A DNA stretch of 64,000 bases from UBA7862 sp050872785 (GCA_050872785.1 JBNMHO010000003.1:44668-108667), one strand, 5' to 3'. Counted from the first letter of the stretch, positions 17,717 through 26,581 are shown. Program-made: numbers and translations. The notes: generated from the sequence alone by a model not told the origin.

Positions 17717-18337
17717 ATGGCAGTCACAAATTCAAAAAAGAAATTGATAATTGCAGTATTTATGCTTTGCACGGCAATCGTTGGCTTTGTGGCAATGACT
17801 TTTTCTATCCTTGCTGCAACAACTCAACAAGTGCAGTCAGTTTTTTCTGTAACATACGCTGGCGACAACGTCTATGCAACTGTTTCTGGAACATATAGCA
17901 TAAACGGCGGCACAGCAAGCAACCTAACTGCCACAGACGGCTCCACAAGCCTTGTTTTTACACCAGGAATGGGGCAAACTTCAAAAACTCTTTCTTGCCC
18001 AGAAGTTGACCTGTCACCAGAAAATAGCTGCTTGTTCTTTGTGTATAAGTTTGAAAACAAAAACCCAAGCGGTGGATATGCAATGCAAGTTGCTTTTTCA
18101 GACGGCTCCACTTCCACAAACATGACAATTACATACTACGCCTCAACGACTTCCGTGCCAACATTGGCTCAAACAGAGGCTTCCACCACGGGCAAAAACA
18201 TAAGTCTTACAGTAAATGCACAATCAACTGGCTACATCGCCGTGTGCGTTAAGATAACGTCAGTTTACCTTGACGCAAGTTACCTCAGCACCGCTGCAAA
18301 TGGTGTTTGTGCAACAATTTCAAGTTTAGCGTCATAA
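17717..18337 (+). CDS. Secreted/anchored surface protein, Ser/Thr-rich
   Basis: 206 residues. It has a basic N-terminus, a hydrophobic segment (about residues 10-33, LIIAVFMLCTAIVGFVAMTF) ending in ILAATTQ, then a Ser/Thr/Ala-rich beta-type domain. The start of the mature part (FSVTYAGDNVYATVSGTYS) and the later FENKN and TNMTITYY segments match, weakly, the N-terminal module of the surface proteins at 18432 and 35377 (SVTYTAAxNVVCEASATYQ, FKNKN, NMTRKYY). It therefore looks like a short, module-only member of that family. AGGAGG precedes the ATG. Function unknown; four Cys in the mature part could form disulfides. Confidence 0.75.
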   Translation: MAVTNSKKKLIIAVFMLCTAIVGFVAMTFSILAATTQQVQSVFSVTYAGDNVYATVSGTYSINGGTASNLTATDGSTSLVFTPGMGQTSKTLSCPEVDLSPENSCLFFVYKFENKNPSGGYAMQVAFSDGSTSTNMTITYYASTTSVPTLAQTEASTTGKNISLTVNAQSTGYIAVCVKITSVYLDASYLSTAANGVCATISSLAS

Positions 18338-18352
18338 ATAACATTCAATCGC

Positions 18353-18379
18353 TTGACAATTCGACATAAATCTTATAAT
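18353..18379 (+). promoter_or_regulatory. Promoter of the BspA-like gene, short spacer
   Basis: Consensus TTGACA (18353-18358) and TATAAT (18374-18379) separated by only 15 bp. Both hexamers are perfect but the spacing is below optimum. Confidence 0.6.
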
Positions 18380-18431
18380 CTATTGTATATTTCAATGTGT
18401 AAATCAAAAGACTAAGGATAGGAGAGAAAGG

Positions 18432-19982
18432 TTGAAAAAGAAGATTTTTTCGTTGATACTCACAGCAGTTCTTATTGTGACAGCCTCTGTCGCAATGGTC
18501 TTTTATGCTTTGGCTGCAACCCAAATCAACCTAAAATCTACCATTGAAGTTGGTTATACTGCAGCACCAAATGTCGTCTGCGAAGCCAGTGCAACCTATC
18601 AACTGGAAAAAGATGCCTCGGCAACTGCCTTTACTTCTGGTGGACAAAGTTTCGCTTACATAGACTCTCAAACAACAAAAACACTCACCGCCAGCAACTC
18701 TGCCTTGGTGCTTAATGACATGACCAGTTCATATGTCATATTCACATTCACATTTAAGAACAAAAACTTAATGTCAACTTTCAATCTTAACATCAAACTT
18801 ACAGACAATTCACTCTGCTCAAATATGACAAGAAAATATTATTTTGGCTCACTTTCTTCATCAAACCTTGCCAATCTCGCCAGCCAAATAAAATCTAACG
18901 GCGTTGACTACTCCGCACTTTCAAGCCAAACCTTAACTCTGGGCTATCAAGAAACTGGCAAAGTCTATATGCTTGTGGAAATCATTTCTGGCCTTAAGGG
19001 AAGTTACACCGCAAACACCGCAAATGGCTTCAAATTTACGCTTACAACCACCACGGGGGGGGGGGTAGCCTTTCTTAGCAGTGACTGGAAAGACCGCCTT
19101 AACATAGGTATAGAAAATATAGAAGACAACAATGTAACAACCCTTATTTTTACAAAAGACTCAGCCCAAACAAGCGGACTTTCAAATAGCAAGTCAGTTG
19201 GCACAAACAGTGCAACAAGCACTTCTGCCTACACAACAGCCCCAGGAATTTCTGATGTTACAGCCTACTGGAATAGCAACAAGTCAAAAATTGTTATTTA
19301 TTCACCAAACACCATTTATGCCCCACAGAGCTGCTATCAATTGTTTGATCTTTGTGAAAAAATGACAACCATAGATTTATCCAACTTTAATACTAGCATT
19401 GTGACCGATATGTTTTGTATGTTTTCTGGCTGTAAATCTCTAATAAACCTAGATTTAAGCAATTTTAACACCAGCAATGTGACGAATATGTGTGAAATGT
19501 TCTTGCGTTGTTCTGGACTAACCAGTCTAAACTTAAGCAATATTGATACAAGCAAAGTGACGGATATGGAGGGTATGTTCTATAATTGTTCTGGGTTAAC
19601 CAGTCTAAACCTAAGCAATATTGATACAAGCAAAGTGACGGATATGGGGATTATGTTCAGCGGTTGTTCTGGGCTAACTAGTCTAAACCTTGGCAACTTT
19701 AACATGCAGGCCTGCACTAATTTTTATTACATGTTTGATGATTGCTCCGCCCTTAATTCAATAACTCTGCCATACAACTTGCAAAGCGGAAAGACAATAG
19801 ACCTGCCAAGTCTAGATAGTGGATATTATTACACTGCCGATACTTCTGACATTTCCGTAGGTGCTTATTCTTTTACAAAAATTGGAACGGAAACTAATCT
19901 CGCAAATAATGTTATAGCTTGTTCAACAGCAAGCAAAAAAGTAGAGGTGTGGAAAAACTCTGGTACTCCTGATATAACCTAA
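18432..19982 (+). CDS. BspA-like surface protein with DUF285 repeats and an internal poly-G tract
   Basis: 516 residues starting at a TTG with AGGAG upstream. Parts: hydrophobic signal/anchor (residues 1-30), an N-terminal module (about 30-208) nearly the same as in the protein at 35377, a G11 tract encoding GGG-V at the module boundary (near residue 209), a linker, then about five DUF285/BspA leucine-rich units of 26 residues (MF..CSGLTSLNLSN) and a C-terminal tail. DUF285 proteins are usually exposed and variable. Tract lengths of 10 or 12 would both give a stop within a few codons of the tract, losing all LRR units. In the present sequence the frame is open. Convergent with the small gene at 20072. 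Confidence 0.85.
   Translation: MKKKIFSLILTAVLIVTASVAMVFYALAATQINLKSTIEVGYTAAPNVVCEASATYQLEKDASATAFTSGGQSFAYIDSQTTKTLTASNSALVLNDMTSSYVIFTFTFKNKNLMSTFNLNIKLTDNSLCSNMTRKYYFGSLSSSNLANLASQIKSNGVDYSALSSQTLTLGYQETGKVYMLVEIISGLKGSYTANTANGFKFTLTTTTGGGVAFLSSDWKDRLNIGIENIEDNNVTTLIFTKDSAQTSGLSNSKSVGTNSATSTSAYTTAPGISDVTAYWNSNKSKIVIYSPNTIYAPQSCYQLFDLCEKMTTIDLSNFNTSIVTDMFCMFSGCKSLINLDLSNFNTSNVTNMCEMFLRCSGLTSLNLSNIDTSKVTDMEGMFYNCSGLTSLNLSNIDTSKVTDMGIMFSGCSGLTSLNLGNFNMQACTNFYYMFDDCSALNSITLPYNLQSGKTIDLPSLDSGYYYTADTSDISVGAYSFTKIGTETNLANNVIACSTASKKVEVWKNSGTPDIT
19055..19065 (+). repeat. Poly-G tract (G11) inside a surface-protein gene
   Basis: Eleven uninterrupted G at the junction of the N-terminal module and the LRR region. 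Loss of one G puts TAG directly after the tract; gain of one gives TAG four codons after it. Confidence 0.85.
19376..19727 (+). repeat. 78-bp coding repeats (DUF285 leucine-rich units)
   Basis: Imperfect tandem units of 78 bp (26 residues). A 29-base segment at 19541 recurs exactly at 19619. Each unit encodes L-N-L-S-N-x-D/N-T-S-x-V-T-x-M-x-x-M-F-x-x-C-S-G-L. Confidence 0.85.
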
Positions 19983-19992
19983 TGAGATTAAC

Positions 19993-20054
19993 AAAAAAGA
20001 CCTTTTGATTGTCGCTTCTTCCCGTGGGAAGGGTGGGACTGAAAGGTCTTTTTC
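19993..20054. terminator. Bidirectional terminator with a nested hairpin
   Basis: Outer stem AAAAAAGACCTTTT / GAAAGGTCTTTTTC encloses a second small hairpin CTTCCC-GT-GGGAAG. T runs on both strands serve the surface gene (+) and the small gene at 20072 (-). Confidence 0.8.
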
Positions 20055-20071
20055 TTTGCAAGAGATATGAC

Positions 20072-20227
20072 TTACTTGCTTTTTGCTTTTTGGATGATGT
20101 TTTGGGTTTCTTCTTTCAAGGTTTCTGCTGTTTTCTTCACTGCATTTTGCGCTGGTTTGCAAAGTGCCACAACAGTTGCCCCTGCAATGCCCCCAAGCAT
20201 TATTCCAAGCAACATATCACAGTTCAT
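20072..20227 (-). CDS. Small YtxH-like membrane protein
   Basis: A 51-residue ORF with an ideal AAGGAGG seven bases before the ATG. It has a Gly-rich membrane segment (LLGIMLGGIAGATVVAL, residues 6-22) followed by an amphipathic, Lys/Glu-rich helix ending KAKSK. That layout is the YtxH/general-stress small membrane protein pattern. It is convergent with the BspA-like gene, and the terminator at 19993 serves both. Function in the family is not well defined. It is too short for default gene length filters, so it could be missed. Confidence 0.72.
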   Translation of the reverse strand: MNCDMLLGIMLGGIAGATVVALCKPAQNAVKKTAETLKEETQNIIQKAKSK

Positions 20228-20404
20228 ATTTTACCTCCTTGCAAAACTATTTTGTGCAAATTGGCTTTACTGTTGCATGGCAATTTTTGGCAAAGGCTTT
20301 TATTCGATATTTTTTGCAAAAATATTTTTTTTCTCTATTCATTTTGTTTGCCAGTTTTCAAAATTTGTTGTAAGATATATTGTATCAAATAAAGGTAGGT
20401 ATTT

Positions 20405-20971
20405 ATGTTAGAAGATTTTGACATTAACTTTTTGGAATTTGAAGAAAATCTTTCCAAAAGAATTGACCGCATGAAATATGACTATTCCATTATCCGTGCG
20501 GGTAGGGCAAACCCAAGAATGTTAGACAAGGTTTGTGCCAATTATTATGGTGTTATGACCCCAATTTCACAAATGGCAAATATCTCTGTGCCAGAAGCCA
20601 GGATGATTGTTATTTCGCCATGGGACATTTCCACAGTTAAGGAAATTAACAAAGCAATTATGTCCAGCGACATTGGCGTAACCCCAACAGATGATGGCAG
20701 ACTTATTCGCCTTGTGTTCCCAAGTTTGACCGAAGACAGACGCAAGGAAATTGCAAAAGAAGTTCGCAGTCTTGCAGAAGAAGCTCGTATTTCTGTTCGT
20801 GGGCTGAGAAAGGATATTTTGGAAGTTTTCAAAACCGCTGAAAAAGACAAAAAACTGACCAAAGACGAACTTGAAACAGCCAATGAGAAAGTTCAAAAAA
20901 TGGTTGACAAATATAACGGCATAATTGACGACCTTTGCACTTCAAAAGAAAAAGAAATTATGGAAGTGTAA
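20405..20971 (+). CDS. frr: Ribosome recycling factor
   Basis: 188 residues, normal length. With EF-G it splits post-termination ribosomes. Family marks: MKYDYSIIRAGRANPRMLDKV near residue 25-45, the PISQMANISVPEARMIVISPWD loop region, and a C-terminal long helix with KTAEKDKKLTKDE. AAGGTAGGT precedes the ATG. In most Firmicutes it follows rpsB-tsf-pyrH; those are absent here and frr starts the uppS-cdsA-rseP run. uppS begins 10 bases after the stop. Confidence 0.96.
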   Translation: MLEDFDINFLEFEENLSKRIDRMKYDYSIIRAGRANPRMLDKVCANYYGVMTPISQMANISVPEARMIVISPWDISTVKEINKAIMSSDIGVTPTDDGRLIRLVFPSLTEDRRKEIAKEVRSLAEEARISVRGLRKDILEVFKTAEKDKKLTKDELETANEKVQKMVDKYNGIIDDLCTSKEKEIMEV

Positions 20972-20981
20972 GAGGAATAAC

Positions 20982-21722
20982 ATGTTTTTTAAAAAGAAAA
21001 AAGAAAAAATAGATATGACACGTATGCCAAAGCACGTGGCGTTTATTATGGACGGCAACGGACGCTGGGCAAAAAAACGTGGCATGCCTCGTACCTATGG
21101 TCACAAAATTGGCGTTGACTCGCTGTCTTGCGTTGTTCGTCACGCAAGGGAACTGGGGATAAAAGTTGTGTCATTCTTTGCCTTTTCCACTGAAAACTGG
21201 AACAGGTCACAAGAAGAAGTCACCGAGATTTTCCGTCTTTGCCTTGAACTTTTGAAAAAGAAAAAGCAAGAATATCTTGACTCTGACTTAAGATTTTGCG
21301 TGATTGGTGACTATTCAAAAATTGCCAAAGTAAACAAGGAATTGGTTGACGAAATTTCAGACCTTATCTCAAAAACAAAAAAACACACTGGCATGATTGT
21401 AAACATTGCCCTAAACTATGGCGGGCGAGCAGAAATCGTGCGTGCATGCAACAAAATTTTGGCAAATGGACTTAGCGAAGTTGACGAAAAAACTTTTGCA
21501 AAATATCTTGACGAACCAGAACTCCCAGACCCAGACCTTGTGATAAGAACCAGCGGGGAAATGCGAGTTAGCAACTTTATGATGTGGCAAATGGCTTATG
21601 CCGAACTCTACTTCCCAAAGACCCACTGGCCAGACTTTAGGGAAAGGGAACTTGACGAAGCCATTGTGGCTTATCAAAAACGAGATAGACGTTTTGGCAA
21701 AATAAAAGAGCAAAAGGCTTGA
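20982..21722 (+). CDS. uppS: Isoprenyl transferase (undecaprenyl diphosphate synthase)
   Basis: Makes the C55 lipid carrier for cell-wall synthesis by cis-condensation of IPP. 246 residues; HVAFIMDGNGRWAKKR carries the catalytic Asp, SFFAFSTENW and the C-terminal RTSGEMRVSNF and AELYFPKTHWPDF are all conserved. GAGGAA precedes the ATG at 20982; the upstream in-frame start at 20925 lies within frr and is rejected. Start is followed by a Lys-rich stretch (FFKKKKEKID). It precedes cdsA, but 162 bases separate them. Confidence 0.96.
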   Translation: MFFKKKKEKIDMTRMPKHVAFIMDGNGRWAKKRGMPRTYGHKIGVDSLSCVVRHARELGIKVVSFFAFSTENWNRSQEEVTEIFRLCLELLKKKKQEYLDSDLRFCVIGDYSKIAKVNKELVDEISDLISKTKKHTGMIVNIALNYGGRAEIVRACNKILANGLSEVDEKTFAKYLDEPELPDPDLVIRTSGEMRVSNFMMWQMAYAELYFPKTHWPDFRERELDEAIVAYQKRDRRFGKIKEQKA

Positions 21723-21884
21723 AATTTTGCTCAAAATGTGATAAATTTGTGCATAAGTTGATGTTTTAAAATACATCTAAACCACCAAAATTACATTTTT
21801 CAACATATTTTGACAATTTTCTTCAAAAAATATGTGAATTTTGGTGGATAACTTATGACGACAACATGAAAGAAGGATAAAAAA

Positions 21885-22826
21885 ATGAAAGATAAAGTTA
21901 AAATTGGGCTTTTGCTTACGCTTGTTCTATGCGCAATGCTTGTGGTTGATTATTTCTCGGCCTATGTGTTTGACGCAATCATTTTGACTTTTGCACTTTT
22001 TGCAACAGTTGAATTTGCACGTTTGCAACTAAAGTCCGGCATGCCATGCTTCAAATGGGTGCCAGAAATTGCCACCACTTTAATATTCTTAACCGCAGTG
22101 GTGGGGTATCTTTGCTCACTCAGTGCAATCTTAATCTTTGTGTGCGAAGCAGTGGTTATTGGGCTTGTGTATCTCACAGTTTTCTTGGGTTCTGCCTTTG
22201 TTTTTAAAGCAGACACAGAACAGGACGAATTCCGCCAAGCGGTGGGAATGTCCACAACAAGATTTGCTTTTTTCAAATCTAACAACACACTTTTTGCAAT
22301 ATTGTATCCAAGTGTAATGCTCCTATTTATGTCCATGCTCAATCACTGCCAAGAATTGGGGCTTGTGGGCTTTACAGCCAACACAGAAGGCTCAAAAATG
22401 GGACTTGTTGGCATAATTCTTATATTTGCAATTTGCTGCCTTGAAGACACTTTTGCAATGCTATTTGGCACATGGATTGGTGGCAAAAAACTTTGTCCAA
22501 AAATCAGCCCAAAAAAGACAATTTCTGGTGCATTATTTGGACTTTTAGGTGGTATTTTAGGTGCAATTTTGGTCTATTTTGTGGCGGGAGCAATTTATAA
22601 AGATGTGTTCTCTCAAGTCGCATTTTGGGAGTTTGCAATAGTTGGACTTGTAGGTGCAGTGGTTGCCGAAGTTGGTGACATTTTTGAATCTGCCGTCAAA
22701 CGCAAAGCGGGTGTTAAAGACGCTGGCGACTTGTTCAGAAGCCACGGCGGCGTTCTTGACAGACTTGACAGCATAATTTATGCCACTCCATATGTCTTTG
22801 TTTGCTTGCTTTTCTTGTTTGGCTAA
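21885..22826 (+). CDS. cdsA: Phosphatidate cytidylyltransferase
   Basis: Makes CDP-diacylglycerol from phosphatidate and CTP, the branch point of phospholipid synthesis. 313 residues with about eight hydrophobic segments. The C-terminal CDS signature is present as SAVKRKAGVKDAG....SHGGVLDRLDS; the usual PGHGG is RSHGG here, a change at the Pro and first Gly. The catalytic K..D and DR.D residues are intact. AAGGA precedes the ATG. dxr, which usually lies between cdsA and rseP in Firmicutes, is absent. Confidence 0.93.
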   Translation: MKDKVKIGLLLTLVLCAMLVVDYFSAYVFDAIILTFALFATVEFARLQLKSGMPCFKWVPEIATTLIFLTAVVGYLCSLSAILIFVCEAVVIGLVYLTVFLGSAFVFKADTEQDEFRQAVGMSTTRFAFFKSNNTLFAILYPSVMLLFMSMLNHCQELGLVGFTANTEGSKMGLVGIILIFAICCLEDTFAMLFGTWIGGKKLCPKISPKKTISGALFGLLGGILGAILVYFVAGAIYKDVFSQVAFWEFAIVGLVGAVVAEVGDIFESAVKRKAGVKDAGDLFRSHGGVLDRLDSIIYATPYVFVCLLFLFG

Positions 22827-22937
22827 TAAATTTTGATTTTCTGTAAAAAATTAACTTGATAAGACTTTGAAACACGATGGTTTGTGTTAAATTGTTTGTT
22901 GTGTAATAGAAATATTATATAGGCAAAAGGGGAAAGA

Positions 22938-24233
22938 ATGAGTTTTTTTAGTTGGGTTTTGTATATCGCCATAGCCATTCTTGTGCTTATGGTTATGATA
23001 ACTGTGCATGAGTTTGGGCATTTCACCGCAGGGAAATTATTGAAGTTTAAGATTAACGAATTTTCCATTGGCTTTGGCAAAGCATTGTTTCAAAAAAACA
23101 TGAAAGACGGAACAAAGTTTGCAATAAGACTTGTTCCTCTTGGCGGATATTGTGCTTTTGACGGCGAAGACGAAGAAGGCGAAAAAGAAGGCTCTTTCAA
23201 CTCTCAACCAGTTTGGAAGCGACTTATCGTGCTTTTCATGGGACCTTTTTTCAACTTTTTGTCCGCACTTCTTGTGTCAGTCATTTTTCTTATGTGCTTT
23301 GGCTATGCAGACAATGTTGTTGTTGCAAAAGTCAATCTTCCAGCATCAGCCACTGCTGAAACATGGCTTATGGAAGGGGATAGAATAACTGCAGTAAATG
23401 GCACTACAACCGATTTTGTTTATGACAATTATTTTCACACACTCATCACCCAATATGACTATGACGAAGACTTTACAATAACAGTGGAACGAAATGGGGA
23501 ATACAAAGACATTGTTGTTTCAAAGAAGATGTGGGACAATGTTCCAAGTCAAGTTGTAAACAATTTTACTTATGCGAAAAAATATTCTCTTGATGGCGAA
23601 AACTACAACTATACAATCATTTACAACTCAGAACTTGCAGGCAAGTATCAACTTGCAAAATTGGACGGGAATGGTGTGCCAGTTGCATACTTTAATGCCG
23701 AGCAAACTCCAAACGGCTATCTTGTAAAAGAACCCGAACTTGGAAAAACATTCCTTATCGAATCAACTTCAGAATCGGCAGAAAATTACAGTGATTTGAC
23801 ACTAAAATCTGCCATTATTGGAATTAACACTGCAAACTACAAATATGGCTTCTTTGAGGCCCTTGGTGGGTCGTTTGTGTTCTGCTTTAAATGGGCGTGG
23901 AAAATTCTTATAATCTTGTGGCAACTTATAACTTGTCAACTTGCCATCTCAAACATAGGTGGAACAGTTACAACAGTTGTTACAATGGCTCAGGTTGCCC
24001 ACACAAATATGGCAAATCTTCTGCTTTTATTCCCACTAATTTCAATAAACCTTGCCGTGTTCAATCTTCTTCCTTTCCCAGCACTTGACGGGGCAAGAAT
24101 GGTGTTTGTGGGCATAGAAGGTGTGCGTGGCAAGCCAATAAATAGAAAAATTGAAGCAAATATTCACTTCTTTGGACTTGTTTTCTTGTTAGCCTTCGTT
24201 TTGATAGTTGACATATTACACTTTGTGCTTTAA
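22938..24233 (+). CDS. rseP: Site-2 intramembrane metalloprotease RseP
   Basis: 431 residues. The first TM helix holds the zinc motif HEFGH (residues 24-28). A PDZ domain follows around 120-200, an extra periplasm-side region of about 100 residues, then the C-terminal membrane part with NLLPFPALDGARM, the third zinc ligand site. RseP cleaves anti-sigma factors and signal-peptide remnants in the membrane. The segment between the PDZ and the last TM helices (YSLDGENYNYTII... region) is longer than in Bacillus RasP. AGGGG precedes the ATG. The polC-like gene begins 9 bases after the stop. Confidence 0.93.
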   Translation: MSFFSWVLYIAIAILVLMVMITVHEFGHFTAGKLLKFKINEFSIGFGKALFQKNMKDGTKFAIRLVPLGGYCAFDGEDEEGEKEGSFNSQPVWKRLIVLFMGPFFNFLSALLVSVIFLMCFGYADNVVVAKVNLPASATAETWLMEGDRITAVNGTTTDFVYDNYFHTLITQYDYDEDFTITVERNGEYKDIVVSKKMWDNVPSQVVNNFTYAKKYSLDGENYNYTIIYNSELAGKYQLAKLDGNGVPVAYFNAEQTPNGYLVKEPELGKTFLIESTSESAENYSDLTLKSAIIGINTANYKYGFFEALGGSFVFCFKWAWKILIILWQLITCQLAISNIGGTVTTVVTMAQVAHTNMANLLLLFPLISINLAVFNLLPFPALDGARMVFVGIEGVRGKPINRKIEANIHFFGLVFLLAFVLIVDILHFVL

Positions 24234-24242
24234 AATATATAC

Positions 24243-25820
24243 ATGGCAACAAAACAAGAATTTTTAAATTATATAAACAAAAAAACTTGCGACAAATTCA
24301 GTTTTATCAGACTGAAGCAAGTTTTTTTTGATGCTACAAAGAATTGTTGTAATATCCAGTTTATTTATCCCGCCGAAAAGACCTTGACCGATGACGATAA
24401 ATTGGAAATTGAACGAGTAGTGAGGGAATACATCTGTGCCCCTTGCAGTGTGAATATTAGAATAAATAAAAGTTTTATTGAAGCGCCACTTATCTTGGAG
24501 CAAACACAAAAATTTCTTGCAAAAAACAATCCCATTGTGTCGCAAGCCTTGACAAAAGAGGATATTGTAATAAATCTAACTTTTCCAGTTGAGATAACCT
24601 TAAAAATGGAGCAATCGTTGGTTGACTATTTTGAAAAAAACAGTGTTGCTAGAAATCTTGAGAACGACCTAAAACAAAACTTTTGCACAGAGTTTGACAT
24701 AAAAACTGAGTGTGTGGAAAAGCAGATAAATAGCGACCAAATGCTTGAAGATAGACTGCGAGAAATTAGACTTAAAAGCGACTTAGACAGCCTTGTTGCT
24801 CAAAGTCACGACAAATATTTTGTGCAAAATAAAAGAGTTATTTTAGGCAAGGAAATTACGCTTTCTCCACGTTACATAAAGAGCGTAAATAGGGAATACG
24901 ACACTTGTGTTTTGGGCGGAATGATTTGTTTCCTTACAGAAAAATCTTTTAAAAGCAAACGAACAAAAGTCAATGAAAATGGCGAAGAGGAGCCAATTCA
25001 GAAGCCATATTTTTCCTTGCAACTTAAAGACGAAACGGGAAAGATAAATTGTGTCGTATTTCCAAGCAAAGAAGGTTATCACAAAATGCACTTACTATCA
25101 AACGGCAATACAGTCGTTGTTGAAGGGAAAATTACAAAATTTAATGGCGGGTTCGATATGACGGTTAAAAAAATCTCTCTTTGCGACTTGCCAGACAAAA
25201 ATGAAGTTGTAACGGTGGAAAATCAAGACGAAATTACAGATTATCGCTTTGTCAGACCACAAAAATACACAAGTGAACGACAAACAAGCCTATTTTTTGA
25301 AAGAAAGTTGTCTGAACAGGTGGAAAGAGGGAAATTTGTTGTTTATGACCTTGAAACAACGGGCGTTGACCCCGCACGTGATGAAATTATTGAAATTGGT
25401 GCTTTGAAAATTGAAAATGGCGAGTTTAGCGAGTTTTGGACAACGCTTGTCAGACCTTCAAGACCAATTCCACCAGATGCAACAAAAGTTAACAGAATTA
25501 CAAACGAAATGGTCGCTCATTGCTTTAATATCAGTCAACTTATCTCCGATTTTTATCTTTTCTGCAAAGATTGCACCATTGTTGGATACAACAGCATTGC
25601 TTTTGACAACTTATTCTTGCAAAAAGCGGGCAATAATAGCAAAATCACTTTTGACAACCCCGTTTTGGACGTTTTCCTTATGGCAAAGCAAAAATTGAGG
25701 GGACTTAAGAACTATAAACTTGGGACTGTTGCAAAATTCCTTGACATTAACCTTGTTGACGCTCACAGAGCCTTAAATGACGTTATTGCCACTGCCGAAG
25801 TGTTCTTAAAATTGTATTGA
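24243..25820 (+). CDS. PolC-derived protein: N-terminal and OB domains plus DEDDh exonuclease, no polymerase
   Basis: 525 residues at the exact place of polC in Firmicutes (after rseP, before rimP-nusA). The order is PolC-type N-terminal domain (about 1-200), OB fold (about 220-320, with PYFSLQLKDETGKINCVVF) and a 3'-5' exonuclease (about 350-525). Exo motifs are VVYDLETTG, GYNSIAFDN and HRALNDVIAT. All catalytic acidic residues and the His are present, so nuclease activity is likely. The PHP domain and the whole polymerase/fingers/thumb region of the 1,400-residue PolC are missing. The 260 bases downstream hold no remnant. No clear ribosome site precedes the ATG; it may be coupled to rseP. 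It could be a proofreading subunit or repair exonuclease. Confidence 0.8.
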   Translation: MATKQEFLNYINKKTCDKFSFIRLKQVFFDATKNCCNIQFIYPAEKTLTDDDKLEIERVVREYICAPCSVNIRINKSFIEAPLILEQTQKFLAKNNPIVSQALTKEDIVINLTFPVEITLKMEQSLVDYFEKNSVARNLENDLKQNFCTEFDIKTECVEKQINSDQMLEDRLREIRLKSDLDSLVAQSHDKYFVQNKRVILGKEITLSPRYIKSVNREYDTCVLGGMICFLTEKSFKSKRTKVNENGEEEPIQKPYFSLQLKDETGKINCVVFPSKEGYHKMHLLSNGNTVVVEGKITKFNGGFDMTVKKISLCDLPDKNEVVTVENQDEITDYRFVRPQKYTSERQTSLFFERKLSEQVERGKFVVYDLETTGVDPARDEIIEIGALKIENGEFSEFWTTLVRPSRPIPPDATKVNRITNEMVAHCFNISQLISDFYLFCKDCTIVGYNSIAFDNLFLQKAGNNSKITFDNPVLDVFLMAKQKLRGLKNYKLGTVAKFLDINLVDAHRALNDVIATAEVFLKLY

Positions 25821-25977
25821 TTTCTTTGGAATGGAAAAGTTGCAATTATGTGGCATATTTAAAAGAGTTTTAAGACAATAAAATGACATTTTTGGGCAAA
25901 AAATGAGTTTTCGCAGCAAAAAGGCGAAAAATAGAGATAAATTTTTGAAAAAATGTGAAAAAAAGTGACACTGGGGC

Positions 25978-26006
25978 TTGATATTTGTAAATTGTTGTGT
26001 TAAAAT
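25978..26006 (+). promoter_or_regulatory. Sigma-A promoter of the rimP-nusA-infB operon
   Basis: TTGATA (25978-25983), 17-bp spacer, TAAAAT (26001-26006), 77 bases before rimP. Confidence 0.75.
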
Positions 26007-26030
26007 AATTATGCTTTAAAATGTGTAGTT

Positions 26031-26055
26031 TTAAGAGTGGCTTGACCGCTCTTAA
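26031..26055 (+). promoter_or_regulatory. Leader hairpin before rimP
   Basis: TTAAGAGTGG / CCGCTCTTAA with a 5-base loop, 24 bases after the -10 element. No T run follows, so it is not a simple terminator. It could stabilise the mRNA or take part in NusA autoregulation. Confidence 0.5.
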
Positions 26056-26082
26056 TTGCTATTTATAGAATGGAGGGAAAAG

Positions 26083-26547
26083 TTGAAGCAAACTATTGCA
26101 TCTATTGTTGAAGAAAACTTGAAAGATGTTGTCGCAAAATGCGGGTGTGAACTTTATGAAGTTGAATATGCAAAAAAGCAAAATGGCATGAATTTAACTT
26201 TGTTCATTGTGAAAAGGTCGGGCATCGTGAATATTGACGATTGCGAGGCCGTCCACAGAGCGGTTGACCCAATTTTGGACGAGATAAACCCAACGGGCGA
26301 CACGCCATACACGCTTAATGTTTCATCACTTGGACTGGATAGACCAATAAAGTCGGACAAAGATTTTGAGTGGAACATTGGAAAAGACGTTGATGTCAAG
26401 TTGTTTGAAAAAATGCAAAACAAAAAAGAGTTTGAAGGCAAAATTTTAAGTTTTGACGGAAAGATAGTCGCTTTTGATGTGGCAGGGGAAAAAATTGAAG
26501 TTCCAAAGACAATGATTGCTGGGTGCAAACTTCATTTGGACTTCTAA
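26083..26547 (+). CDS. rimP: Ribosome maturation factor RimP
   Basis: 154 residues, required for 30S subunit maturation. Typical features: CGCELYEVEYAKK, the DDCEAVHRAVDPILDE helix, YTLNVSSLGLDRPIKSDKDF and a C-terminal SH3-like domain. The TTG at 26083 is chosen because GGAGGG lies just before it and the product then has the family length; a TTG at 26056 lies before that ribosome site. First gene of rimP-nusA-rnpM-infB-rbfA. Confidence 0.93.
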   Translation: MKQTIASIVEENLKDVVAKCGCELYEVEYAKKQNGMNLTLFIVKRSGIVNIDDCEAVHRAVDPILDEINPTGDTPYTLNVSSLGLDRPIKSDKDFEWNIGKDVDVKLFEKMQNKKEFEGKILSFDGKIVAFDVAGEKIEVPKTMIAGCKLHLDF

Positions 26548-26581
26548 TATGAAAGATTAAATTTAAGGAGAAAATATTAAA

